Shown here one piece after another: positions 9,188 to 18,050 of a DNA stretch of 64,000 bases. The translations under genes were made by a program, and so were the position numbers. Under the pieces are notes generated by a model. It worked only from the letters and a program-made list of their open reading frames with translations, made no database searches and was not told where the DNA came from. The stretch's first letter is position 1. Each line of letters starts with the position of its first letter. The DNA is taken from assembly GCA_964615975.1 (NCBI GenBank), contig CAZTTH010000020.1, positions 4,783-68,782 of the forward strand. The letters run 5' to 3'. Origin of the DNA: CAZTTH01 sp964615975 (GTDB lineage Bacteria; Verrucomicrobiota; Lentisphaeria; JABSQK01; JAJFLO01).

Positions 9188-10135
9188 ATGCATCAGATCG
9201 GGTTCAGTATTTTTCTCCTCATCGCCATCATGGCAGCTGCCGCCAATGATTCTCCTGATTTCGCCGCTTTGAAGTTTGACTGGAAGCCGGGATTAAAAGC
9301 CGTCATCGATTATGAAATCACCAAATCGCGAAAAAGTGGCAATACCCTTAACGACACCCGGATGAAGATGAAGTCCGAATTGGCAATTGAAGCGCATCCC
9401 CAGGGATTGCAAATCAATGAGAAAATTATAGAATACGCCATCGATGGCGATAAGGGATCCTCCGTGGAACAGGAGTTTTCATTGAAACTAATGAATAAAC
9501 TGGCACAATTTACGCCCTCATATATCGTTTCACCGACTGGTCAATTGCTCTCCATTACTCAGCTCAATGTCATGAAGGAAGTCTTGCGCCATGAATTAAA
9601 TGAGGTATTCAAGGAATCCCCTCCCGATATTCAGCAACAATTGAACTATGTTTTCGATAAACTCCTGACCGAGGAGATGTTTTTCGCCCAAATCCAGGCC
9701 GACTGGAAACTCAGGATATCCCAATGGCTGGGCGCCCAATTGGAAAAAGGCAGGGCATACGAAAATTCCGCTGCCATTCCCGTGGCGATGTTGGGAAATA
9801 TCGAAATCCCGGTAACCGTGGTATTCCTCTATCTTGGGAGAGTTCCCTGCACGGCTAAAGATACAGGCTTGGGCTGTGTGGAATTGGAGATGAAATCTTC
9901 CCTGGATGCAGAGGGAATGACAGCCGCAATCTCCCGGTTTTTCACCATGATGGGGCAGACAATGCCCGAGAATTTCGCGTTCAAGATCGATGAAAAAGTA
10001 ACCTTGGTTACCGAACCCCAGACCCTCCGGCCGCACCAGATAACCACCATCAAAATGACGCGCACCCCGGTTGGAGGGCAATATTCAACCATCGAAGAAA
10101 TCGAAACCAAAAAGGAGATCTATACCTATCAATAA
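9188..10135 (+). CDS. Exported protein of unknown function
   Basis: A 315-residue protein with an N-terminal signal-type hydrophobic segment (residues 4-19, ending AAAAN). The mature part is beta-rich and has no recognised catalytic motif. It begins FDWKPGLKAVIDYEITKS and repeatedly alternates hydrophobic and polar residues, resembling the DUF6263-type envelope proteins, though I cannot confirm that assignment. Only two cysteines are visible, close together near residues 220-228. It is divergent from the histidine kinase; both share a 150-base promoter region. AAAGGAT lies about 8 bases before the start. Confidence 0.6.
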   Translation: MHQIGFSIFLLIAIMAAAANDSPDFAALKFDWKPGLKAVIDYEITKSRKSGNTLNDTRMKMKSELAIEAHPQGLQINEKIIEYAIDGDKGSSVEQEFSLKLMNKLAQFTPSYIVSPTGQLLSITQLNVMKEVLRHELNEVFKESPPDIQQQLNYVFDKLLTEEMFFAQIQADWKLRISQWLGAQLEKGRAYENSAAIPVAMLGNIEIPVTVVFLYLGRVPCTAKDTGLGCVELEMKSSLDAEGMTAAISRFFTMMGQTMPENFAFKIDEKVTLVTEPQTLRPHQITTIKMTRTPVGGQYSTIEEIETKKEIYTYQ

Positions 10136-10370
10136 AGTGGGGCGCGGGCTGACATCAACAAGTTTCCATCTGGTTAGCCCCGGCGGGATGCCCGCAAAGT
10201 GAAGCTTTTAACCAGGCGCAATATAATGTCGATGCCACCGGGATACCAAGAGGGGATTATCGCTGCGTTGTTCGTGTCGCTATGATCGTTTCCAAGGGGG
10301 GCAGCAATGAAACCCAGTGGTCAAACTGCGATGCTTTTACAGGAGATTTTTTTTACTTCTTCACTGCGAA

Positions 10371-10979
10371 TCAGCGGAGCGGACGGCGGGAAGATATTGC
10401 CATTCCCATGGTGGCAGCATCGGCGAAGGTCAAATCAGCTCCCAGCGGCACCCCGAAAGCGATGCGTGAAACCATGACCTGATAATGCCGCTGCAATTCA
10501 TTTGCCAGGTAATTGGCGGTCGCCTCGCCCTCGATATCGGGACTGGTGGCGATAATTACTTCTGTGACCTCGGTGTCACGAACCCGATCAAACAGAGAGG
10601 AAATATTCAAATCCCGTGGACTGATATTATTCAACGGCGAAATCTTTCCTCCCAGGACATGAAAGACACCGTCATAGCGGCCGCAACGATGGATTACCGG
10701 AATTTGCTTGACACTTTCCACCACACAAATCACATGAAAGTTACGCCCCGGATCAAGACAGATCGAACAGTGTTCCGAATCGGTCAGGTTCCCGCAGATA
10801 CGACAATGGGTCACCTGGTTTTTGAGCCCTGCCAGCAACTCACTGAGACGATGTAATTGCACAGAGTCCCAATCCAACAATGACAAGGCCAGTCGCTCCG
10901 CGGTGCGCGGACCGATACCCGGCAGGGCGCCAAGGTGGCGAATCAATTCTTCTAAATGTTGTGGATAAAATCCTGGCAT
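10371..10979 (-). CDS. recR: Recombination protein RecR
   Basis: A 202-residue RecR of normal length. It shows the helix-hairpin-helix LGALPGIGPRTAERLALSLL (residues 16-35), the four-cysteine zinc site CRICGNLTDSEHCSIC (about 59-74), a Toprim domain with VVESVKQ, and the C-terminal SRIAFGVPLGADLTFAD signature. RecR acts with RecO/RecF in loading RecA at gaps. The common partners dnaX and ybaB are not adjacent here. The 235 bases between its 3' end and the exported-protein gene hold a short GCGGG-ATG-CCCGC hairpin near 10182-10196 but no gene I can support. Confidence 0.96.
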   Translation of the reverse strand: MPGFYPQHLEELIRHLGALPGIGPRTAERLALSLLDWDSVQLHRLSELLAGLKNQVTHCRICGNLTDSEHCSICLDPGRNFHVICVVESVKQIPVIHRCGRYDGVFHVLGGKISPLNNISPRDLNISSLFDRVRDTEVTEVIIATSPDIEGEATANYLANELQRHYQVMVSRIAFGVPLGADLTFADAATMGMAISSRRPLR

Positions 10980-11299
10980 GAGTGATGAAATCCAGAGTAG
11001 TTAATACCCAATGCGGCGTAGCCGCAACCAAATTTTCGATTTCTGATTTTAGAGTTTAGAGTTGACCAATACAAATTAATGCCTCAGATCGACTATAATT
11101 TCTATTTTTTTCGCGGAAGTTGGTAGATAAGTGACTAAAGGCTGTTCACTTGAACCCCGCCAGCATGATATCCATCAGGGACGGATGCTGGCGTAAATGT
11201 CAATGGTAAATAGATTATGGAAGATTTGCTTGTCAATAATATTTTACTTGGCGGAATGAATCTTTAAGGAAATCATTATCATCAATAATAGGAAGTGCC
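10980..11299. other. Intergenic region recR / dihydrofolate reductase
   Basis: About 320 bases without a supported gene, between divergent genes. It holds a small hairpin GCGGC-GTA-GCCGC near 11012-11024, whose core resembles the 20-bp hairpin at 2383-2425. A longer imperfect inverted repeat (GCCAGCAT ... ATGCTGGC) lies near 11160-11192. I looked for a folate-type riboswitch and saw no match. The region probably carries both promoters. Confidence 0.4.
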
Positions 11300-11947
11300 A
11301 TGTTTCATATCGTCGTTGCCATGGAGAATCGGCAGGGAATTGGAAATTCCGGTGAATTGCCATGGGCGAAACTCAAGGGGGACATGAAATTCTATCGCGA
11401 TTTGACTACCAGTTTGCGATTGAATTTGGTCGAGCATAATTATGGCTTGGATTTGAGTACCGCCGCGCGTCATTTCGCCTCGTTTACAGAGCTCTCGGCG
11501 CACCTGAAAAACTCACCTCCCCTGCCTGGCGCGGCTCATGATCGGCCGAATGCAGTGATCATGGGGCGTAAAACCTGGGAATCACTGCCCAGTCAATTTC
11601 GCCCGTTACCCGGGCGCTTGAATCTAGTCCTGACCCGGCAGGCAGATTATCCGCTGCCCAAGGATGTCCTCATCGCGACCAGCCTCAATGAAGCAATCAG
11701 ACAATTAAATGAGAAATCCCTGGCTCATCGCTTTGTCATTGGCGGCGGGGAGATTTTTTCTCAGTCTCTCAATCACCCCGATTGCGGGAATATCTACCTG
11801 ACTCAGATCGACGCGATAATCACTTGCGATGTGTTCTTTCCTGAATTCAAAATCCTCTATCCCCACTGCCACATAGGTTTCACCGTCGCGGAAAACGGGT
11901 TGACTTATGGTTTCAGGAAATACACCAGGAAAGCGGAATTACACTGA
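11300..11947 (+). CDS. Dihydrofolate reductase, eukaryote-like form
   Basis: A 215-residue DHFR, longer than the usual bacterial 160. It keeps the catalytic start (VVAMENRQGIGNSGELPW), the acidic active-site region (KLKGDMKFYRDLT), the NADPH segment VIMGRKTWESLP, RPLPGRLNLVLTR, and FVIGGGEIF. About 45 extra residues (roughly 38-83) sit between DLTTSL and NAVIMGRK. The wording KFYRDLT, NAVIMGRKTW and FRPLPGRLN is closer to protozoan and other eukaryotic DHFRs than to E. coli FolA. No thymidylate synthase is adjacent. AGGAAG lies before the start. It should reduce dihydrofolate with NADPH. Confidence 0.9.
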   Translation: MFHIVVAMENRQGIGNSGELPWAKLKGDMKFYRDLTTSLRLNLVEHNYGLDLSTAARHFASFTELSAHLKNSPPLPGAAHDRPNAVIMGRKTWESLPSQFRPLPGRLNLVLTRQADYPLPKDVLIATSLNEAIRQLNEKSLAHRFVIGGGEIFSQSLNHPDCGNIYLTQIDAIITCDVFFPEFKILYPHCHIGFTVAENGLTYGFRKYTRKAELH

Positions 11948-11969
11948 ACCATAAAACAGATGACTCAAC

Positions 11970-12299
11970 ATGCGTGCCAGTTACAAGGAAATCTACCGCA
12001 TCGTCAACCAGATTCCCCGTGGCCGGGTCGCCACCTATGGGCAGGTAGCGAGACTGGTGGGGATTCCGGGACATGCCCGCCAGGTGGGATACGCCCTCAG
12101 CGCGATGGCGGATGATCAACCAGTTGTCTGGCATCGCGTCATTAATGCCAGGGGGGAAATCAGTACTCGATCCGAACCTGAATTTGAACAGCTACAACGG
12201 AAGATGCTGGAAGCTGAAGGTATTGTTTTTGATGAACGTGACCGAGTGTCTCTCCAGCGCTATCGCTGGCAGCAAAATGACCGGCAAATATCTGGATAA
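11970..12299 (+). CDS. Alkyltransferase-like protein (ATL)
   Basis: A 109-residue member of the methylguanine methyltransferase fold. The DNA-binding helix-turn-helix is GRVATYGQVARLVGIPGHARQVGYAL. The active-site motif PCHR is replaced by PVVWHRVIN, so the acceptor cysteine is a tryptophan. ATL proteins cannot repair alkylguanine themselves; they bind it, bend DNA and direct it to nucleotide excision repair. It follows the DHFR gene by 22 bases, so they may be cotranscribed. A bifunctional ada with an intact acceptor is present at 32573. Confidence 0.92.
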   Translation: MRASYKEIYRIVNQIPRGRVATYGQVARLVGIPGHARQVGYALSAMADDQPVVWHRVINARGEISTRSEPEFEQLQRKMLEAEGIVFDERDRVSLQRYRWQQNDRQISG

Positions 12300-12319
12300 C
12301 AGCACGATCGCTGTTATCC
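12294..12319 (+). terminator. Hairpin overlapping the ATL stop codon
   Basis: A perfect 10-bp stem (GGATAACAGC, 12294-12303, with its complement 12310-12319) and a 6-nt loop. The TAA stop of the ATL gene lies inside the left arm. It is not followed by a strong T run (CTAAACATAGGCTTTATTT), so termination may be weak. Confidence 0.45.
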
Positions 12320-12417
12320 TAAACATAGGCTTTATTTAGAATTGGATGACGCGAATTACTCCTTGATCAGAGGGTGGTGGGGCGCTAAAATCGACTGCTT
12401 GCCGGCAAGCGGGGAAG

Positions 12418-15400
12418 CTAATCCTGGGTTTTAAGCGCCAGGAAAATGCGGAACCCAATATTATCAAAGGGTTCATCCATAGGCGCGTAAGCCGAAGCGA
12501 CCGTGATAATCAAAGTGGCTTTGCTGACACTGGTCCAATCCCCGCCAAGAACCGCGCGTTTATTATCCTTCAATTCACTCGTCCATTCCCAGACATTCCC
12601 CGCCATGCCGAATATCCCCCATTCATTGGCGCCGCTTTTCTCGACCTCGCAGGTCACTGGGAATTCGTCGGTATACCCATCCAGTTTCCAGGTGCTGGGG
12701 AATACTTCCTGATTACCAAAATTTCCATATTTTGGGGGCCATTCATTGCCCCAGGGATACAAGCGCTCATTGCCGCACCGCGCGACCGTTTCCCATTCCT
12801 CCCGACTAGGCAGACGATACATATAACCATCGGGCAGGTTGGCTTCCTTGCCTGAGACCGCGTTCAGCCAGGTGCAATAACCCACGGCGTCATAATAGGA
12901 TACTTCGAGAACCGGTTGCCGGTCCTTATTGAGCGAAAAACCCATTGATTTCTTGCTGTCATGCGTGGCTTTGAATTTGCGATAATCACCATTGGTGACT
13001 TCATATTTACTGACCCATATTTTCATCGTGTCAATCCAGATGAAATCCATCATGGTTTTGGGATCAGTGAAATTTTGACCGAATTTAGCTTGAAATTTGT
13101 TTTCGGCCAAGCCCAGAAACGCCCGACAATCTTCCAGCGCTTTTTTATACTGTTCCTGGGCATCGAGAAAATTCTCTTTATTCAATGATTCACGCGCCAG
13201 GGAGATGGTTACATCAAGCGTCACGATTTTTTCGGTCAATTCCGCTGACAACCCCTTGTATTTATTAAGTTTTCCGCGTTCTTCTTCTACCTGACTTTTC
13301 AAGAGTTCTATCTCGCCTTTCAATTCCTTGTTAAATTGCGTGATCAGATTATGGCTGTCATCGATGGCTTTTTTGAACTGGGTGATGGCTTCAGGGTAGT
13401 CTTCCCTGGCCAGCGCTGCCTGTGCCGCTTCGGCGATGCTGTCAACCGGCCCGATCAATGCCAGGGCGGTGGGAATTTTTTCGATGTTCTGGCGTTGTTC
13501 AACAAAGGTCTTCTGAAGGGATTCGGCTTGCGATTTCAGTTCCAAAAGGCGTTTTAATTTGATCTCCCGGGTACGTTGTTCAATGGTTCTGGCCATGGCA
13601 ATGGCTTCATCGCAGGTCTTGAGAGCCGTAGCAAAATCTTCCCTGGCAACAGCAGTGCTGATGTCTTTGATTAATGAATCCGCCTGCGGGAGCATTTCCA
13701 ATGCCACCACATCATCCTTAAGTTTGGTGTACAACGCATCAAATACATTTTTCCGCGTTGTGAATTCAGATTTGGCCGCCAACAGCTTCGCTTGTTTTTC
13801 TTTTTCCATGTCCTTGAGCGCCTGATCGGCCGCGGGTGTCATGGCCATTTGGAGGGCTTTATTGGGCGCATCGGCTGCTGGGGGCGGTTCTGGAGCCGCA
13901 GGCGTCTGAGGCGAAACATCGGCGCTGGGAGTTGGCGGCGGAGGCGGCGCCGAAACCGTTTTGACTGATGGCGATGCGGTTGCAGGCGGAGGGGATTGAT
14001 CGGTGGTGCCGCGATGAAGGATCAAGAAACCAATCACCCCGACCACTGCCACCATCGCGGCAATTGCCGGAATCACCATGCCTGCTGGAATCATGCCGGC
14101 TGCGCTCATGGCTTTGATAAATTCTTCACAATTGGAAAAGCGGTCGTGCGGGTCTTTCGCCAGCGCTTTCAAAAGCGCTTTGTTTTCATGCTTCTTTAAA
14201 AATCCCAAGGGCTTGACTGGTTCATTGATGACCCGCTCATAAAGGTATTTCAATTGCTGGTCAGTGATGGGCAATTTGGCATTATCCTTGGCATCACTTT
14301 TCGGCAATGGATCCTTGAGCCAGAAGGGCAGACGATCGGCGATCATCTCATAGACAATGACCGCCAGGGAGTATTGATCAGACTGCCGCACCGGAGACTT
14401 TCTCAACCATAGTTCCGGCGCCATATAATCAGGGTTGGCCAAGGGGAATCGGTAATTATCGGCAGGATTAATATGCTGTACTTCATCGGGCAATGGATAG
14501 GCGATGCCATAGTCCAATAATTTAATACGCATGTCGTTGCCTACCAGGTAAATATTTTCCGGCACCAGATCATGGTCGATAATCCCCAATGACTTGCTGA
14601 CGCTATCCAGCGCTTTGGCGATGGATACCATCACGGGCGCGATGGTATTCACTTCGATTTTATCATGCTCGGTTTTTAATCGATGGGTATATTCCCTCAG
14701 GGTTTGGCCATTTAACAGTTCCATGACGACAAAAAATTCGCCGGTCTCTTCATCAACCTGGAGGTCGCGAATCTGCACCAGGTTGGGATGAGAATACCCC
14801 ATCAGGCGCTGGAAATTCGCGGTGATGCGCGGCATATCGGTTTCCGGATATTCGCGTCCTGGAAAGATGCTTTTCACCAAACATTCGACACTGAGTTTGG
14901 TGTCCATGCAATGGTATACCATGCCGGCGCGGCTTTTCCCCAGTGCTTTTAAGATCCGATAGCGATCCTTGATGAGCTTGTCAGCCTGGTGAAAAACAGT
15001 AAACTGCTCCATGCCAATGGTTTTACCCGAGAGATGTCCCATCATCGTCGGTGAGGCGGGGCCGCCCATTTGCACCCGGGTGACCTGCTGGCTGTCAACC
15101 GCGCCGACCTCATTCAAGGCCTTGAGGATCTCCTTGTAACTGCCGATTCGTTTCTCGGGTTTGGGTTCCAGCATGTCTTCAATGAGTTGCAACAGCCTAG
15201 GGGGTACATCGGAACGCAATTCCTTTAAGGGAGTATACTTCCTTTGAACCTGCATCATGTAAATCATGGGCGCGGTATTGCCCGAAAATGCCTTCTTGCC
15301 GCAGCAGCTTTCGTAAATGGTGGCGCCCAGGGCATAGATATCGACCAGGTAATTGATGTTTTTCTGGCCGGTCGCCTGTTCCGGCGCCATGTATTGGGGC

Positions 15401-15975
15401 GTTCCGATTGGGGTGCCGGCCGCGGTCAAATCCGGCAATTCCGAAACCGTCTCCTCGCTTTCCATCGGCTTTGCCAAACCCAAATCGACGATTTTAACGA
15501 GATTGTTTTTCGTCAGCATGATATTGTGCGGCTTGATATCCCGATGGATGATCTTGTAATTATCCCAGGCAAAATCCAACCCACTCACGGTTTGCCGCGT
15601 CATGTCAATAATTTGATCGATGGAAAATTGATGTCCTTTTTGCAACATGTCATAGATGGATGCGCCATCGATGAACTCCATGGCGATATACCACAGGTCA
15701 GTATCGAAATTCGCTTCGTAGATTTGTGCCAGATTAGGATGATTGATGGCGGCGGCACTCTTGGCTTCACGAATAAAGCGTTTTTCCAGACTCTCACGAA
15801 CCGACTGGTTGCCCTGCTGGATTAACAGATTGCGGCTCATGAACTTGATCGCGACACGACGCGACAGGGTAAGGTCTTCTGCCAGGTAAACGGCTCCCAT
15901 CCCACCTTCTCCCAATTTTTTTTCCATGCGGAAATGACTGAGAGTTTGCCCCGGTTCTAAATCCATTGCTGACAT
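12418..15975 (-). CDS. Tandem Ser/Thr kinase with coiled coil and FGE-sulfatase domain
   Basis: A 1185-residue fusion. Kinase domain 1 (about 14-280) is complete: GEGGMGAVY loop, VAIK Lys44, HRDIKPHN (D147) and DLG (D165). Domain 2 (about 345-625) is degenerate: loop GKSRAGMVY, HRDIKP replaced by DHDLVP, but the Asp, Asn (PEN) and a DYG remain. A membrane segment follows near 640-660, then a proline-rich linker and about 230 charged heptad-like residues (coiled coil). The last 220 residues are an FGE/SUMF1-like domain (KYEVTNGDYRKF, NVWEWTSE, LGGDW, GFRIFLAL). Kinases face the cytoplasm and the FGE part outside, if topology is as predicted. The ATG at 15973-15975 is the start. Confidence 0.88.
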   Translation of the reverse strand: MSAMDLEPGQTLSHFRMEKKLGEGGMGAVYLAEDLTLSRRVAIKFMSRNLLIQQGNQSVRESLEKRFIREAKSAAAINHPNLAQIYEANFDTDLWYIAMEFIDGASIYDMLQKGHQFSIDQIIDMTRQTVSGLDFAWDNYKIIHRDIKPHNIMLTKNNLVKIVDLGLAKPMESEETVSELPDLTAAGTPIGTPQYMAPEQATGQKNINYLVDIYALGATIYESCCGKKAFSGNTAPMIYMMQVQRKYTPLKELRSDVPPRLLQLIEDMLEPKPEKRIGSYKEILKALNEVGAVDSQQVTRVQMGGPASPTMMGHLSGKTIGMEQFTVFHQADKLIKDRYRILKALGKSRAGMVYHCMDTKLSVECLVKSIFPGREYPETDMPRITANFQRLMGYSHPNLVQIRDLQVDEETGEFFVVMELLNGQTLREYTHRLKTEHDKIEVNTIAPVMVSIAKALDSVSKSLGIIDHDLVPENIYLVGNDMRIKLLDYGIAYPLPDEVQHINPADNYRFPLANPDYMAPELWLRKSPVRQSDQYSLAVIVYEMIADRLPFWLKDPLPKSDAKDNAKLPITDQQLKYLYERVINEPVKPLGFLKKHENKALLKALAKDPHDRFSNCEEFIKAMSAAGMIPAGMVIPAIAAMVAVVGVIGFLILHRGTTDQSPPPATASPSVKTVSAPPPPPTPSADVSPQTPAAPEPPPAADAPNKALQMAMTPAADQALKDMEKEKQAKLLAAKSEFTTRKNVFDALYTKLKDDVVALEMLPQADSLIKDISTAVAREDFATALKTCDEAIAMARTIEQRTREIKLKRLLELKSQAESLQKTFVEQRQNIEKIPTALALIGPVDSIAEAAQAALAREDYPEAITQFKKAIDDSHNLITQFNKELKGEIELLKSQVEEERGKLNKYKGLSAELTEKIVTLDVTISLARESLNKENFLDAQEQYKKALEDCRAFLGLAENKFQAKFGQNFTDPKTMMDFIWIDTMKIWVSKYEVTNGDYRKFKATHDSKKSMGFSLNKDRQPVLEVSYYDAVGYCTWLNAVSGKEANLPDGYMYRLPSREEWETVARCGNERLYPWGNEWPPKYGNFGNQEVFPSTWKLDGYTDEFPVTCEVEKSGANEWGIFGMAGNVWEWTSELKDNKRAVLGGDWTSVSKATLIITVASAYAPMDEPFDNIGFRIFLALKTQD

Positions 15976-16019
15976 GATTCTTCAACTTTCATCAAAATTG
16001 GATGGATTGGAAACTAATA

Positions 16020-16052
16020 TACGCGTATTTCCACCCATAATGGATACGCGTA
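16020..16052. promoter_or_regulatory. Inverted repeat between divergent kinase genes
   Basis: The region between the two divergent kinase genes (15976-16344, 369 bases) has one notable feature: an inverted repeat with arms TACGCGTAT (16020-16028) and ATACGCGTA (16044-16052). Three further pairs (CCA/TGG) form after a 2-base bulge, with a 7-nt loop. It lies 45 bases upstream of the kinase start at 15975. An operator or 5' leader hairpin are both possible. The small open frame 16130-16339 in this region looks spurious. Confidence 0.4.
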
Positions 16053-16344
16053 AAATTATGGCGCGTGGGTCTGCGGGTATCCCCAGGTAATCCGAACTGC
16101 AACCACGCCGGGTCGAATGTCATAACTCCATGAAGGGGAAACAGTCCGATAGCAACCCCTGCCCGAAAAATTGGTATAAACTAATATCCTTGATATACTA
16201 TTATACAAATTTCACTCAGGAATTAATTTGCGTCATAAATCGATGTCAGCGACGGAGGAATACACGCCCTTTTCGTGATCATGTGTCGCATTCCTGTAAA
16301 AATCCTAAACGCCAGATGAATCTACCACAGCAACCATAACTCCC

Positions 16345-17865
16345 ATGAGCAAGCGCATGAGCAAACGTAAATCTTCTGCCAAAGACAGCGCCATTAAATC
16401 GCCGACGGCTCAGGATTCATTGATTGTAACGCCCTATAATATCATCAAACGAACCTCGGTGATTACCACCGCCTATGAAAAAGGGATCACGGATTCAGAG
16501 GAGCATGAGGTGACGGAGAATGACAATGAGGTGAGAATTCCACCTGGTCAACCGAGCCGGGACGAAGAGCTTTTCCGACAAACCTTTTCGCGAGGCTACA
16601 GTGATTCGAAATACACGATCAGGAAGCGGCTTACCGCCGGTGGTATGGGAGAGGTTTATCTGGCGCTTGACAAGGATTTCCAACGGCATACGGCCATGAA
16701 GGTAATTCTCCCCGAATTACGCGGCAACTTTCACATCATCGAAAGTTTTATCAAGGAAGCTCGCATCACCAGTCAATTGGAGCATTCGAATATCATTCCG
16801 GTGCATGACCTGGGTTACTTGCCGAATCATGGTATTTTTTTTACCATGAAGTTAATGAAGGGAAAGCCTTTGAATGAAATCCTCCATGAAATGGAAATGA
16901 AAAATCCCAAGTATGTCAAGAAATATGACATGTACATGTTGCTTGGAATTATACGAAAAATCTGTGATGCGGTCGCATTTGCCCATTCCCAACAGGTGAT
17001 TCATCGCGACATTAAACCCCATAACATCATGGTCGGTGAATTTGGTGAAGTCTTGCTCATGGATTGGGGATTGGCGAAAAAAATCACGACTTCATCCTCC
17101 CCGGATTCGGGGAAAATTTCCGCCGCCAATATTCCCGCCGCCGATTCATCGCTTCATGATGAGGATTGGATCGCCACCGAACTGGGAGTGGTAAAGGGAT
17201 CGCCAGCCTATATGTCACCAGAACAAGCGATGGGAAACGTGGCGGAGATGGATTATCAAAGTGATATTTTTCTCCTGGGGGCTACGCTTTACCACATCTT
17301 CACCTTTTATCCTCCTTATCTTGGCGATGATATACTTGAAGTGGTTCAAATGGCGAGAAATTACGAATTGATGCCATTGGAAACCTATACGACCGATCAG
17401 GTGAAAATCCCCAATGATCTGGGCCGGATCATCATGAAAGCGTTGTCCCGTGATAAGACAGACCGGTACAATAACATTAATGAAATGATCGAAGATATCG
17501 ATGATTTTCTTAAGGGTGAAATGAATTTTTGTCATCGTTTTTATGAGAAGGGGAGCGTGTTGATGCGTGAAGGGGAAAGCGGATCAGAATCATTCCTGAT
17601 CGTCAAAGGGAAATTGCAGGTCGACAAACAGCATGCCGGTAAATTAATCCCCATCAGCACCTTGAGAAAAGGAGATATTGTGGGGGAAATGTCATTAATC
17701 ACATCCGAAAGACGCTCCGCCACCGTCACCGCCTTGGAAGATACCGAGGTATTGGTTTTAACTCAGGAATTGTTTACCCAACATTTGACCAAACTTCCGC
17801 CCTGGTTGGGAAAAACCATCTATCTGTTGGCGGAACGCCTGAAAGCGGCCAATGACAAACTTTAA
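16345..17865 (+). CDS. Ser/Thr protein kinase with C-terminal cyclic-nucleotide-binding domain
   Basis: A 506-residue soluble protein. A basic, serine-rich N-terminal 90 residues precede a complete Hanks-type kinase domain (about 92-375): loop AGGMGEVY (about 100-107), Lys119, HRDIKPHN (D222), DWG (D240) and SPEQ. Residues about 390-495 form a cNMP-binding domain: GSVLMREGESGSESFLIVKGK, then GDIVGEMSLITSERRSATV, where the phosphate-binding cassette GEMSLI...RSATV is well kept. It could be a bacterial analogue of a cyclic-nucleotide-regulated kinase. The cyclase at 19449 is the obvious source of ligand (inference). A second in-frame ATG lies at 16357. Confidence 0.9.
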   Translation: MSKRMSKRKSSAKDSAIKSPTAQDSLIVTPYNIIKRTSVITTAYEKGITDSEEHEVTENDNEVRIPPGQPSRDEELFRQTFSRGYSDSKYTIRKRLTAGGMGEVYLALDKDFQRHTAMKVILPELRGNFHIIESFIKEARITSQLEHSNIIPVHDLGYLPNHGIFFTMKLMKGKPLNEILHEMEMKNPKYVKKYDMYMLLGIIRKICDAVAFAHSQQVIHRDIKPHNIMVGEFGEVLLMDWGLAKKITTSSSPDSGKISAANIPAADSSLHDEDWIATELGVVKGSPAYMSPEQAMGNVAEMDYQSDIFLLGATLYHIFTFYPPYLGDDILEVVQMARNYELMPLETYTTDQVKIPNDLGRIIMKALSRDKTDRYNNINEMIEDIDDFLKGEMNFCHRFYEKGSVLMREGESGSESFLIVKGKLQVDKQHAGKLIPISTLRKGDIVGEMSLITSERRSATVTALEDTEVLVLTQELFTQHLTKLPPWLGKTIYLLAERLKAANDKL

Positions 17866-18050
17866 TCTCATCACGAAAAAAACACACGATCAATCCCGGC
17901 ATCATTAGACAATTTTTATTAAATAAATCATTATCATTTGCACTAGCGAAAATGCGCTTCATATTTCGCTTAATTCGCTTAAATTTGTCATTAAATGGTT
18001 ACCATTGGTCTTTATGGCATACAGCCAACAAACTGCTGGAGGAATAGCTC

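Noticed and set aside
10980..11299. Possible folate-responsive riboswitch before the DHFR gene
   Set aside because: The only hairpins seen do not match the conserved core of known tetrahydrofolate riboswitches.
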